Shown: positions 1-7,080, numbered from the stretch's first letter. The stretch: DNA of 16,788 bases from Clostridiaceae bacterium (GCA_018378255.1 JAGZXV010000131.1:1-16788), one strand, 5' to 3'. Numbers and translations are program-made. The notes: generated by a model from the sequence alone, not told the origin.

Positions 1-80
1 AGATTTAATGTAAATGGCTTGAGGATTAACAGTAAAACGTCAAGGCTTTTTCGAAAATGCCTTGACGTTCGACGTTAAAT
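1..80 (+). repeat. 80-bp dispersed hairpin repeat, copy 1
   Basis: This segment aligns without gaps to 7321-7400 with about 10 differences in 80 bases, and more loosely to about 3899-3979. Its core is an 11-bp perfect stem, 36-46 pairing with 59-69 (arms AACGTCAAGGC and GCCTTGACGTT), around a 12-base AT-rich loop that can pair further inside. The C41-G64 pair becomes G-C in the 7321 copy, so the stem is kept although its sequence changed. The copy may extend left of the window. It encodes no plausible protein. It is probably a member of a small intergenic repeat family; the mechanism of spread is unknown. Confidence 0.75.
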
Positions 81-91
81 TTTCTTATAAT
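62..91 (+). promoter_or_regulatory. Possible sigma-A promoter at the edge of the 80-bp repeat
   Basis: TTGACG (62-67) and TATAAT (86-91) are separated by 18 bp and would start transcription near 98 toward the long inverted repeat at 132-271. The -35 hexamer lies in the 3' arm of the repeat hairpin. In the 7321 copy the -35 is TTCACG and no good -10 follows. In the copy before pheT the TTGACG is kept, but the TATAAT lies 24 bp away. Any promoter activity would therefore be specific to this copy. No protein gene follows on the plus strand. Confidence 0.35.
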
Positions 92-131
92 TTACAAAAT
101 TGTTTTTAATTCCTTGCTCCAGAGAAAAACA

Positions 132-271
132 GCAGGAAAGCGGGGCGGGCGGATGACGGAGAACCAGGGCGGGAACCGGAACGGAGGAACCAAACGATAC
201 AGGGATCGTGTGGTTCCTCCGTTCCGGTTCCCGCCCTGGTTCTCCGCCATCCCTCCGCCCCGCTTTTCTGC
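132..271. repeat. Long near-perfect inverted repeat (about 60-bp stem)
   Basis: Positions 157-192 pair with 211-246 over 36 uninterrupted base pairs. After a mismatch at 156/247 the pairing continues outward to 132/271 with one more mismatch (150/253) and two G-T pairs. The 18-base centre contains a further 5-bp stem (194-198 with 205-209). The arms are very GC-rich, unlike the AT-rich flanks. Read on the minus strand, the hairpin follows the MATE stop codon by about 20 bases and is followed by TTTTTCTCT, so it could end that transcript. Its length far exceeds an ordinary terminator, which suggests a palindromic mobile or repetitive element or a structured RNA. Confidence 0.85.
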
Positions 272-292
272 GTATCTTTCTCAACCAAATCC

Positions 293-1651
293 CTATTCAA
301 TCACCTTTGTATTTTCCCATTTACCGCTTCGGTAACGACCATACGAAATTGCAGACCCGATTGCCCAGCCGATTGGGATGGACCACCAGATTGCGTCTTC
401 ACCGATGAAATGAGCCAGGGAATAAGCCATGGCTACACGGGAAAACAGGTTGAACAGGGAACTTGCCATAAATGCTCTCATATCTCCGGCACCGCGTAAA
501 AGCCCGTTGGAGGAGAACATGATTCCCATCAGAATGTAGAAGGTGGAGACTGTGGTCATGTATTTCATGCCGTAGTTGATGGCCTCAGTGTCCGTATTGG
601 AATCCATAAACAAGTTGAGCAGGTTCGGGCCGAACAGGAAAATCACAGCGGTGATAATAATGCTGAAAATCAGCACCATGAACAGATTGGCCCTGTACCC
701 CTGTCTGACGCGTTCTGGTTTATTGGCGCCGATATTTTGGGCGGTATAGCTGGACATGGCGTTGGAGAAGTTCATATTCGGCATCATAGCCAGAGTATCG
801 ATTTTAGTAGCAGCTGTGTATCCTGCAATAAATGTGGAACCATAGGAGTTCACCAAGCCCTGCATCATCAGCATGCTGAAGGAGACAATAGACTGCTGTA
901 TCATAGATGGTACCCCGACCTTGGCAATTCTGCGAACAGCCGATGAGTGGAACAGCGGCCGTTTGGGAATGGCAGGATACTCCATCTCATCCGGCATATG
1001 GACAATCCGTTTGACCAGCACGATAAAAGATAGTACGGCACACATGCCCTGGGCGATCAGGGTAGCCCAGGCAACACCGGCTACGCCCATGTTGAATTTA
1101 ATCACAAATGTGAGATCCAGCACAATATTGGTCAGTGTGGATATCATCAAAAAGAAGAGAGGCGTTTTGCTGTCTCCCAGAGCATTGTAAATGGCATTTA
1201 ACGCATTGTACAAAAACAAGAAGATTACGCCGCCAAAATAAATTCTCAAATAGCTTAAAGAGCTTCCGATAATATTGTCCGGTGTTTTTAACAGGGAGAG
1301 AAGCGGAAGGGCCAGCAGTTCTCCGATGACCATAATCATGGCTCCCAGAATAAAAAGAGAGATGACTGCAGTGGAAATTGTGGTCTTCATTTCCCTGATC
1401 TGCCCGGCGCCGAACTGCTGGGATACCACAACGGTACACCCCATGGATAACCCGCTGGCTAGGGCAACTGCCAGAAATACAATTGGGAAAGAAGAGCCTA
1501 CGGCTGCCAGTGCGTCAGAACCCACGAAACGCCCGACTACCATGGAATCTACCATATTGTAAAGCTGCTGGAACAGATTTCCAGCTAGCATTGGAAGTGC
1601 AAAGAAAAATAAAGTTTTTAAGGGATTGCCCTCGGTCAGATTTTTAATCAT
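293..1651 (-). CDS. MATE family multidrug efflux transporter
   Basis: This predicts a 452-residue multi-pass inner-membrane protein of the MATE family, which exports cationic drugs and other small molecules using a Na+ or H+ gradient. The N-terminus (NPLKTLFFFALPMLAGN then QQLYNMVDSMVVGRFVG) is the characteristic first helix and loop of the NorM/DinF-like branch, and the length matches the usual 440-460 residues. A second half-repeat begins near the segment RRIAKVGVPSMIQQ, as expected for two six-helix bundles. I place the start at the ATG at 1651-1649, which follows AAAGGAG by 10 bases. An in-frame upstream ATG exists inside the preceding gene but has no comparable site. The gene overlaps the MarR gene by 8 bp, implying translational coupling and control by that regulator, an arrangement like mepR-mepA of Staphylococcus. 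The substrate cannot be read from sequence. Confidence 0.92.
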   Translation of the reverse strand: MIKNLTEGNPLKTLFFFALPMLAGNLFQQLYNMVDSMVVGRFVGSDALAAVGSSFPIVFLAVALASGLSMGCTVVVSQQFGAGQIREMKTTISTAVISLFILGAMIMVIGELLALPLLSLLKTPDNIIGSSLSYLRIYFGGVIFLFLYNALNAIYNALGDSKTPLFFLMISTLTNIVLDLTFVIKFNMGVAGVAWATLIAQGMCAVLSFIVLVKRIVHMPDEMEYPAIPKRPLFHSSAVRRIAKVGVPSMIQQSIVSFSMLMMQGLVNSYGSTFIAGYTAATKIDTLAMMPNMNFSNAMSSYTAQNIGANKPERVRQGYRANLFMVLIFSIIITAVIFLFGPNLLNLFMDSNTDTEAINYGMKYMTTVSTFYILMGIMFSSNGLLRGAGDMRAFMASSLFNLFSRVAMAYSLAHFIGEDAIWWSIPIGWAIGSAISYGRYRSGKWENTKVIE

Positions 1652-2075
1652 GTTGTCTAAACTCCTTTCGGCTTTCCGCGGCATTGTGCGCAATTCGTTT
1701 TAAAAATGAGTGATACTGGGCCTGTTCTTCAGGAGAGAATCCATTAAAACAAATGGCATTCCAGTCATCGAAAATCTGCCGTACAACAGAAGCCATTTCT
1801 TTTCCGCTGTCTGTCAGATGAAGCAGTTTTTCCCGCTTGTTGTTAAGATTGACAGTTCTGACCAGAAAACCGCCTTCTTCCAGGTGTGAAACGGTTTTGG
1901 CGATCCGGCCTTTATCCACATTCATCTCACAGCAGAGCGAATCCTGATTGCATGTATCCATTGCCATCAGAACATATAGGGTGAGCGCATCCAGAGGATG
2001 AAGGCCGTATGACTCCACCCGGTTTCTTATGTAGCTTTGTTCGGAGCGCCTTATGATGTTGATGGGATTGAGCAT
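1644..2075 (-). CDS. MarR family transcriptional regulator
   Basis: This encodes a 143-residue winged-helix regulator of the MarR family, typically a dimeric repressor released by small ligands. The DNA-binding core spans roughly residues 28-100. The recognition-helix region reads DKGRIAKTVSHLEEGGF, and the wing follows as NNKREKLLHLTDSGKE, close to the family consensus. Flanking helices would form the dimer interface. The chosen start (ATG at 2075-2073) has AAAGGAA about 8 bases upstream. A longer in-frame start at 2126 would place the promoter inside the gene, so I reject it. The stop codon overlaps the MATE start by 8 bp. The likely role is control of its own promoter and the coupled efflux gene; the ligand is unknown. 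Confidence 0.9.
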   Translation of the reverse strand: MLNPINIIRRSEQSYIRNRVESYGLHPLDALTLYVLMAMDTCNQDSLCCEMNVDKGRIAKTVSHLEEGGFLVRTVNLNNKREKLLHLTDSGKEMASVVRQIFDDWNAICFNGFSPEEQAQYHSFLKRIAHNAAESRKEFRQHD

Positions 2076-2096
2076 AATGAGTTCCTTTCTTTTAAA

Positions 2097-2126
2097 ATAA
2101 CAGTTGTTAATTGCAACAGTTGTCAA
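2097..2126 (-). promoter_or_regulatory. marR-MATE promoter with direct-repeat operator candidate
   Basis: On the minus strand TTGACA (2126-2121) and TGTTAT (2102-2097) are 18 bp apart, placing the start of transcription about 15 bases before the MarR start codon. The plus-strand 9-mer AACAGTTGT occurs twice, at 2099-2107 and 2115-2123, 16 bp apart. One copy covers the -10 and the other touches the -35. Repeats spanning a promoter in front of a MarR gene suggest autorepression. This is inference from position. Confidence 0.5.
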
Positions 2127-2172
2127 TGGAAACTTATTTTACACTGTTTTTACCCAGTTATCAAGTCTAATC

Positions 2173-2200
2173 TTGACATTTTTTTTAGATGTGCTAAAAT
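2173..2200 (+). promoter_or_regulatory. Sigma-A promoter of pheS-pheT
   Basis: A perfect -35 TTGACA (2173-2178) is followed after 16 bp by TAAAAT (2195-2200). Transcription would begin near 2207, a short distance before the T-box leader. It diverges from the marR promoter with about 50 bp between their -35 elements. Confidence 0.6.
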
Positions 2201-2229
2201 GATACTCAGATTTTATAAAATAATATAAC

Positions 2230-2530
2230 AAAAAAGCTGTGAAAGCGTCAGTAGACATTTATTTTCTAGCAGAGAGAGGGGATCACCGGCTGAAAATTCC
2301 CTTTAGTTCAGATAAGTGTTCGAAATTCCCGCCGGAGCTGCAGGATTGAACCATTTAATATGTCAGTAGGTTCTGCCGTTTATACACGTTACGTATAGAT
2401 ACAAAGTTTGTATACACATTTATGTGTACCTGCATAGTTTGTATGCCGAGTGTCTGTCCGGTTTGTCCGGCAGGAATCAGGGTGGTACCGCGAATTTAAC
2501 TTCGTCCCTATTTGGGATGGAGTTTTTTTA
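2230..2530 (+). ncRNA. T-box riboswitch leader, tRNA-Phe responsive
   Basis: The invariant T-box element AGGGTGGTACCGCG lies at 2479-2492. It is followed by a terminator in which 2498-2508 pairs with 2514-2524 over 11 bp (with G-U pairs) before seven T residues (2523-2529). Upstream, Stem I features are recognisable: an AGTAGA loop segment near 2251, AGAGAG near 2272, and an apical stem GGGGAT/ATTCCC. CATTTAT pairs with ATAAGTG to place the specifier loop so that TTC at 2319-2321, followed by a purine, is the codon read by tRNA-Phe. A small hairpin before the T-box (about 2453-2473) fits Stem III. Uncharged tRNA-Phe would bind the specifier and the T-box, favouring the antiterminator and expression of pheS-pheT. 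A second TTC at 2307-2309 makes the exact specifier less certain than the class. Confidence 0.92.
2498..2529 (+). terminator. T-box regulated intrinsic terminator
   Basis: An 11-bp stem (AACTTCGTCCC with GGGATGGAGTT, including G-U pairs) around a five-base loop is followed by seven T residues. Its 5' side adjoins the T-box sequence, which is the usual competing antiterminator arrangement. Confidence 0.85.
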
Positions 2531-2578
2531 TTTCATAGGAAAATTTTTCTGTGAAATACAAATGAAATGGAGGAAAAA

Positions 2579-3598
2579 ATGAGAGAGCAGTTAGAAAAAA
2601 TCAAAGAAGAAGCATTAAAACAGATTGAAGCTTCTGATGCCCTTGAAAAATTAAATGAAATCAGGGTTGCATACCTGGGCAAGAAAGGGCAGCTGACTAC
2701 CGTATTAAAGAGTATGAAAGATGTTGCGCCGGAAGAGCGTCCCAAAGTGGGCCAGATGGTAAATGAAGCCCGGGAAGTGATTGAAGCGAAAATGGAAGAG
2801 ACAAAACAGGCTCTTGCCAGAAAAGCCCGGGAAGAGCAGATGAAGAAAGAAGTAATCGATGTCACTCTGCCTGCTAAGAAGAGCAGCATAGGGCACAGCC
2901 ATCCCAACACCATTGCATTAGAAGAAGTAGAGCGTATTTTCGTCGGCATGGGTTACGAGGTGGTGGAAGGACCGGAAGTGGAATATGATCTGTATAACTT
3001 CGAAAAACTGAACATCCCGGCCAACCATCCGGCAAAGGATGAACAGGATACCTTCTATATCAATAAAGACATTGTGCTGAGAACTCAGACATCACCGGTG
3101 CAGGCCAGAGTGATGGAGCAGGGCAAACTGCCGATCCGTATGATCGCGCCGGGCCGCGTATTCCGTTCTGACGAAGTGGATGCAACCCATTCTCCGTCCT
3201 TCCATCAGATTGAAGGTCTGGTAATCGATAAACACATTACATTTGCCGATTTAAAGGGCACGCTGGCAGAATTTGCGAAAGAACTGTTCGGGGAAGACAC
3301 AAAGGTTAAATTCCGTCCTCATCATTTCCCATTTACAGAACCGAGTGCAGAAGTGGACGTTACCTGTTTTAAATGCGGCGGAAGCGGATGCCGTTTCTGT
3401 AAGGGATCAGGCTGGATTGAGATTCTGGGCTGCGGTATGGTGCATCCTCATGTGCTGGAAATGTGTGGAATTGATCCTGAGGAATATTCCGGTTTCGCAT
3501 TTGGGGTGGGTCTTGAGCGTATTGCACTTTTGAAATATGAGATAGACGATATGCGTCTGCTGTATGAGAACGATATTCGTTTCCTGAAACAATTTTAA
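2579..3598 (+). CDS. pheS: Phenylalanyl-tRNA synthetase alpha subunit
   Basis: This is the catalytic alpha subunit of the cytoplasmic alpha2-beta2 enzyme that charges tRNA-Phe with phenylalanine. An N-terminal charged coiled-coil tRNA-contact region (about residues 1-85) precedes a class II synthetase core. Motif 2 is visible as GRVFRSDEVDATHSPSFHQIEG-like sequence, and motif 3 as GFAFGVGLERIALLKY near the C-terminus. A Cys-rich insert (CFKCGGSGCRFCKGSGW) is also present, as in many Firmicute PheS proteins. I choose the ATG at 2579 because GGAGG (2569-2573) lies 5 bases upstream. The in-frame ATG at 2567 overlaps that site and has none of its own. The resulting 339 residues match the family length. 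Expression is controlled by the upstream T-box. Unusually, pheT does not follow directly. Confidence 0.97.
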   Translation: MREQLEKIKEEALKQIEASDALEKLNEIRVAYLGKKGQLTTVLKSMKDVAPEERPKVGQMVNEAREVIEAKMEETKQALARKAREEQMKKEVIDVTLPAKKSSIGHSHPNTIALEEVERIFVGMGYEVVEGPEVEYDLYNFEKLNIPANHPAKDEQDTFYINKDIVLRTQTSPVQARVMEQGKLPIRMIAPGRVFRSDEVDATHSPSFHQIEGLVIDKHITFADLKGTLAEFAKELFGEDTKVKFRPHHFPFTEPSAEVDVTCFKCGGSGCRFCKGSGWIEILGCGMVHPHVLEMCGIDPEEYSGFAFGVGLERIALLKYEIDDMRLLYENDIRFLKQF

Positions 3599-3608
3599 TA
3601 TAGAGCTA

Positions 3609-3770
3609 TAGAGTGTGTTTGAAAATTCATTTCCACCATCTGCAGGCCCCGCTTTGCGGTATATTTATCCCGAATTCAGGTTACATAGCCCGCTATGTGC
3701 CCTTCATACGGTGAAAACCTTCCGCAAACTGTGACGAACATCTGTCGGAAAGCAATTTTGAAATGCACCC
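3609..3770. repeat. Putative MITE-like element with imperfect terminal inverted repeats
   Basis: The left end GAGTGTGTTTGAAAAT (3611-3626) matches the reverse complement of 3755-3770 at 12 of 16 positions, so the segment has degenerate inverted ends about 160 bp apart. Internally, TTTGCGG (3653-3659) pairs with CCGCAAA (3722-3728), and ACATAG/CTATGT form a small hairpin (3683-3698). The left end plus two more bases (18 bp, 3609-3626) recurs exactly, in inverted orientation, at 7257-7274. No transposase is encoded. My reading is a small non-autonomous palindromic element inserted after pheS; its boundaries are approximate. Confidence 0.5.
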
Positions 3771-3771
3771 A

Positions 3772-3807
3772 GTGTGAAAGATAATCCGGCTGGGTTATTT
3801 TTCACAT
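3772..3807. other. Hairpin in the pheS-pheT spacer
   Basis: Positions 3772-3784 pair with 3795-3807 over 13 bp (two G-T pairs) around a 10-base loop. A second inverted pair, GCCGGAG (3818-3824) with CTCCGGC (3887-3893), encloses an inner GGCAC/GTGCC pair, so the whole 3772-3893 stretch is strongly structured. No T-run follows the first hairpin outside its own stem, so it is not a clear terminator. Confidence 0.55.
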
Positions 3808-3898
3808 CCCAATTAGCGCCGGAGGCACAAATTTGAATCGCAGCTGAGAAATTGAAATTCACAGCGCGTGCCTGTGTAAAAATACGCTCCGGCATGTA

Positions 3899-3979
3899 GG
3901 ATTAGAATGTATTTGGCAGCGGTTTTTTACATCGATCCTCAAGGCATTTTGTAAAATGCCTTGACGTTTTAAGTTAAAT
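3899..3979 (+). repeat. 80-bp dispersed hairpin repeat, diverged copy 2
   Basis: The left part resembles GATTTAATGTAAATGGC of copy 1 with small changes. The right part keeps AAAATGCCTTGACGTT and a closing GTTAAAT. The hairpin here is rearranged: TCAAGGCATTTT (3939-3950) pairs with AAAATGCCTTGA (3953-3964) over 12 bp around two bases, so the loop of the other copies has become stem. It ends 36 bp before the pheT start codon, in the same orientation as the other copies. Confidence 0.6.
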
Positions 3980-4015
3980 GACCAGGTCAGTATAATAAAA
4001 AAGGAGATTTTTCAA

Positions 4016-6436
4016 ATGAACACAGCATTATCATGGATAAAAGCATATGTTCCGGATTTGAATGTAACTGCTCAGGAATACACAGATGCAATGACATTGT
4101 CAGGAACAAAGGTAGAAGGCTATGAAGCCCTGGATAAAAATTTAGAGAAAATCGTGGTAGGCCAGATCACAAAGATCGAGGGCCATCCGGATGCAGATAA
4201 ACTGATTATCTGTCAGGTTAATATCGGATCAGAATCCATTCAGATCGTGACAGGCGCGCCCAATGTAAAAGAGGGTGATAAGGTTCCGGTTGTGTTGGAC
4301 GGCGGCAAAGTTGCGGGCGGACACGACGGCGGCCCCCTTCCGGAGGACGGCATAAAAATTAAAAAAGGTAAGTTAAGAGGAATTGAATCCTGCGGTATGA
4401 TGTGCTCGATCGAAGAGCTGGGTTCCTCCAGGGACATGTATCCGGATGCGCCGGAAAGCGGAATTTATATTCTTCCGGAAGACGCCGTAATCGGCGCGGA
4501 TGCGGTGGAACTGCTGGGGCTGCGGGATGTGGTATTCGAATACGAAATCACCTCCAACCGTGTGGACTGTTACAGCGTGCTTGGAATTGCCAGAGAAGCC
4601 GCTGCTACATTCAATAAAGAATTTGTGCCTCCTGTGGTGGCTTCGACCGGAAATGACGAAGATATCAATGCTTACCTGAAAGTACGCGTTGAAAATACGG
4701 AACTCTGCCCGCGTTACTGTGCAAGAATGGTTAAGAACATTAAACTTGCGCCATCACCGGAATGGATGCAGAGACGCCTGGCGGCCAGCGGAATCCGTCC
4801 GATCAACAATATTGTGGATATCACAAACTATGTGATGGAAGAGTATGGCCAGCCTATGCATGCATTTGATTACGACCTGCTCGCAGGCCATGAGATCGTT
4901 GTAAAATGCGCTTCAGACGGTGATACATTCCAGACACTGGACGGACAGGAAAGAAAACTGGACAGCAGCGTACTGATGATCAATGACGGAGAAAAAGAAG
5001 TAGGAATCGCCGGAATCATGGGCGGTGAAAACTCAAAAATTACGGATGATGTAAAAACAATGGTATTTGAAGCAGCCTGTTTTAACGGAACGAATATCCG
5101 GCTTTCCGCAAAGAAAGTGGGCCTTAGAACAGATGCGTCAGGAAAGTTTGAAAAGGGGCTGGATCCCAATAATGCCCAGGCAGCCATTGACCGCGCATGC
5201 CAGTTGATTGAAGAATTAGGGGCAGGGGAAGTCATAGGCGGAATGATCGATGTATATCCGGTAAAACGGGAAGGCAGAAGAATTCCCTTCAATGCGGAAA
5301 AGATCAATAACTTGTTGGGAACAGAAATCGATGCGGACACCATGAAAGGCTACTTCCAAAAACTGGATTTAGGATTTGATGAAGAAACCCAGGAAGTCCT
5401 GGTACCGAGTTTCCGCCAGGATTTGGAGCGCCCGGCAGATATTGCAGAAGAAGTGGCGCGTTTCTATGGTTATGATAATATTCCTACCACACTTCCTTCA
5501 GGGGAGGCCACAACAGGAAAATTGTCTTATAAACTTAGAATTGAAGAGGTTGCCAGGGAAGTGGCAGAGTTTTCCGGCTTCAGCCAGAGCATGACATACT
5601 CCTTTGAGAGCCCGAAGGCATTTGATAAACTGCTGCTTCCAAAGGACTGCCGGCTGAGAAAGACCGTAACCATTTTAAATCCTTTAGGCGAGGATTTCTC
5701 CATCATGAGAACTTCACCATTAAACGGCCTTTTAACTTCTCTGTCGACTAATTATAACAGAAGAAATAAGGATGTTAAATTATACGAACTGGCTAATATA
5801 TACCTGCCTAAGAGCCTTCCGCTTACAGAACTTCCGGACGAGAGAATGCAGTTTGCGCTTGGAATGTACGGAGAGGGCGATTTCTTTACCATGAAAGGTG
5901 TGGTGGAAGAGCTGTTTGATAAGCTGGGGATGAAGAAGAAGGTCCACTACGATCCACAGGCCAACCGTCCTTACCTGCATCCGGGCAGAAAGGCGGATAT
6001 TGTATATGAAGGAGTTACTTTAGGATACATCGGTGAGATCCATCCCGATGTGGCTGATAATTATAAAATCGGTGAAAGAGCCTATGTGGCTGTCCTGGAT
6101 ATGCCGAACGTAATTCCATTTGCAGATTTCGACAGAAAATATACCGGAATAGCCAAATATCCGGCTGTTACCAGAGATATCAGTATGGTAGTTCCAAAAA
6201 ATATTCTGGTTGGACAGATCGAAGACATCATCGCACAGAGGGGTGGAAAGATTCTGGAGAGCTATCAGTTATTTGATATCTATGAAGGAGCACAAATCCT
6301 GGCAGGCCACAAGTCGGTAGCTTATTCCATCGTATTCCGCGCAAGCGACAGAACGTTAACGGATGATGAAGTTGGAGCTGCCATGAAGAAGATTTTAAAT
6401 GGCCTTCAGGGAATGGGAATTGAACTGCGCGCATAA
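4016..6436 (+). CDS. pheT: Phenylalanyl-tRNA synthetase beta subunit
   Basis: This is the 806-residue beta subunit of the alpha2-beta2 phenylalanyl-tRNA synthetase. It binds tRNA and carries the editing site that hydrolyses mischarged Tyr-tRNA-Phe. The order of domains is standard. An EMAP-like tRNA-binding OB fold lies at about residues 45-150 (GHPDADKL, IVTGAPNVKEGDKVPV). The B3/B4 editing region spans about 215-390 (GIRPINNIVDITNYVM, QPMHAFD). The B5 domain spans about 420-490 (VPSFRQDLERPADIAEEVAR). A pseudo-catalytic core follows, and an FDX-ACB anticodon-binding domain covers about 714-806 (KYPAVTRDISMVV). The length agrees with the family. The ATG at 4016 has AAGGAG nine bases upstream. 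It is presumably transcribed from the T-box promoter through the 417-bp spacer, unless an unseen promoter lies there. Confidence 0.97.
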   Translation: MNTALSWIKAYVPDLNVTAQEYTDAMTLSGTKVEGYEALDKNLEKIVVGQITKIEGHPDADKLIICQVNIGSESIQIVTGAPNVKEGDKVPVVLDGGKVAGGHDGGPLPEDGIKIKKGKLRGIESCGMMCSIEELGSSRDMYPDAPESGIYILPEDAVIGADAVELLGLRDVVFEYEITSNRVDCYSVLGIAREAAATFNKEFVPPVVASTGNDEDINAYLKVRVENTELCPRYCARMVKNIKLAPSPEWMQRRLAASGIRPINNIVDITNYVMEEYGQPMHAFDYDLLAGHEIVVKCASDGDTFQTLDGQERKLDSSVLMINDGEKEVGIAGIMGGENSKITDDVKTMVFEAACFNGTNIRLSAKKVGLRTDASGKFEKGLDPNNAQAAIDRACQLIEELGAGEVIGGMIDVYPVKREGRRIPFNAEKINNLLGTEIDADTMKGYFQKLDLGFDEETQEVLVPSFRQDLERPADIAEEVARFYGYDNIPTTLPSGEATTGKLSYKLRIEEVAREVAEFSGFSQSMTYSFESPKAFDKLLLPKDCRLRKTVTILNPLGEDFSIMRTSPLNGLLTSLSTNYNRRNKDVKLYELANIYLPKSLPLTELPDERMQFALGMYGEGDFFTMKGVVEELFDKLGMKKKVHYDPQANRPYLHPGRKADIVYEGVTLGYIGEIHPDVADNYKIGERAYVAVLDMPNVIPFADFDRKYTGIAKYPAVTRDISMVVPKNILVGQIEDIIAQRGGKILESYQLFDIYEGAQILAGHKSVAYSIVFRASDRTLTDDEVGAAMKKILNGLQGMGIELRA

Positions 6437-6456
6437 GTCATATTAAACATCACTAT

Positions 6457-6470
6457 AGTATCCGGATACT
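6457..6470. other. 14-bp perfect palindrome after pheT
   Basis: AGTATCCGGATACT is a complete dyad lying between the pheT stop codon and its terminator. It could be a protein-binding site or simply part of the structured 3' end; nothing else identifies it. Confidence 0.35.
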
Positions 6471-6472
6471 AA

Positions 6473-6524
6473 ATGCCGTTCAACCAGAATGCCTGGCTCA
6501 TTCTGGTTGAACGGCATCTTTTCT
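6473..6524 (+). terminator. Intrinsic terminator of pheS-pheT
   Basis: Positions 6473-6490 and 6500-6517 form a perfect 18-bp stem (starting ATGCCGTTCAACC) around the nine-base loop GCCTGGCTC, followed by CTTTTCTTT. It starts 36 bp after the pheT stop codon. No other gene converges here, so the assignment to pheT is straightforward. Confidence 0.9.
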
Positions 6525-6599
6525 TTCCGCACCGGATACCGCCCGTTTTGCCGGCCGGAATCTACTAAATGATGGATAAAAAGATTGGGAGGAATTTTA

Positions 6600-6908
6600 A
6601 TGAATCGTTACTTTAAGGCTGCACTCTTTTTTGAATCCGTGAGCGGCATTATTTTCTGCCTGCTTTATAAATTTTTTTTGGCCCCCGGCCTGTCCGCCCA
6701 GCATATGGATGAACAAACAGCCTACCCGGCTGTCTGTTTTTTGGCTGTGCTCATTCTGTCTCTAATACTCTGTCTGATAAAACCGGCAAGAAAGTTTCAA
6801 AATGGCTTTTTAATCTATGCTTTGCTGTTGCTGCTGTTTTTTTGTGCGGCATGCTTACTCGTTGGAATGACATCCTCATGTCCGGTTTGTAATTCTCCTT
6901 ATTTTTAG
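6600..6908 (+). CDS. Small hydrophobic membrane protein, unassigned
   Basis: This predicts a 102-residue protein with three likely membrane-spanning segments: about residues 7-28 (ALFFESVSGIIFCLLYKFF), about 42-62 (YPAVCFLAVLILSLILCLI) and about 70-90 (FLIYALLLLLFFCAACLLVG). The second and third are joined by a short basic loop (KPARKFQ), and the C-terminal tail carries two cysteines (SCPVC). The ATG at 6600 follows GGGAGG (6587-6592) by seven bases. A TTG five codons upstream overlaps that site and is rejected. I do not recognise the family. It lies downstream of the pheT terminator, so it needs its own promoter, which I could not identify with confidence. Confidence 0.7.
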   Translation: MNRYFKAALFFESVSGIIFCLLYKFFLAPGLSAQHMDEQTAYPAVCFLAVLILSLILCLIKPARKFQNGFLIYALLLLLFFCAACLLVGMTSSCPVCNSPYF

Positions 6909-7051
6909 TTACACAGCCGAAAGCCCATAATAAATCCACGATACAAGAAAAAAATTGAAAAAATGGAGACAGTTCATAGAAGTGATTTCTAAAATTATGG
7001 CTTCCGGCCTTGTAGTTTAACAGGAATTTACATATACTTTTTTTAAGTAAT

Positions 7052-7057
7052 TATAAT
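7052..7057 (+). promoter_or_regulatory. Possible -10 element before the 55-residue gene
   Basis: A perfect TATAAT lies 24 bp upstream of the small gene at 7081, in an AT-rich stretch. The best -35 at 17 bp spacing is TACATA, which is weak, so promoter function is tentative. Confidence 0.3.
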
Positions 7058-7080
7058 ATTTATATGGAAAGGAGAAGACT

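Larger units (their letters stand above)
3599..4015 (+). other. 417-bp gene-free spacer between pheS and pheT
   Basis: The spacer contains no convincing gene. From left to right it holds the element with inverted ends (3609-3770), the 13-bp hairpin (3772-3807), the nested inverted pairs (3818-3893), a diverged copy of the 80-bp repeat (about 3899-3979) and the pheT ribosome binding site AAGGAG at 4001-4006. TATAAT at 3991-3996 lacks a good -35 at proper distance. The spacer reads as repeat-derived DNA inserted into an otherwise contiguous operon. Confidence 0.75.

Noticed and set aside
75..335. Several overlapping open frames on both strands around the long inverted repeat
   Set aside because: They are Arg/Pro-rich translations of a GC-rich palindrome, mirror each other across the dyad and lack start signals.
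3704..3895. Minus-strand 63-codon open frame in the pheS-pheT spacer
   Set aside because: It runs through hairpins and inverted pairs of repeat DNA and has no ribosome binding site; the open frame is best explained by the repeat's composition.
3961..3996. Promoter for pheT from TTGACG (3961) and TATAAT (3991)
   Set aside because: The spacing is 24 bp, too long for a sigma-A promoter, and the alternative -35 at proper distance is poor.
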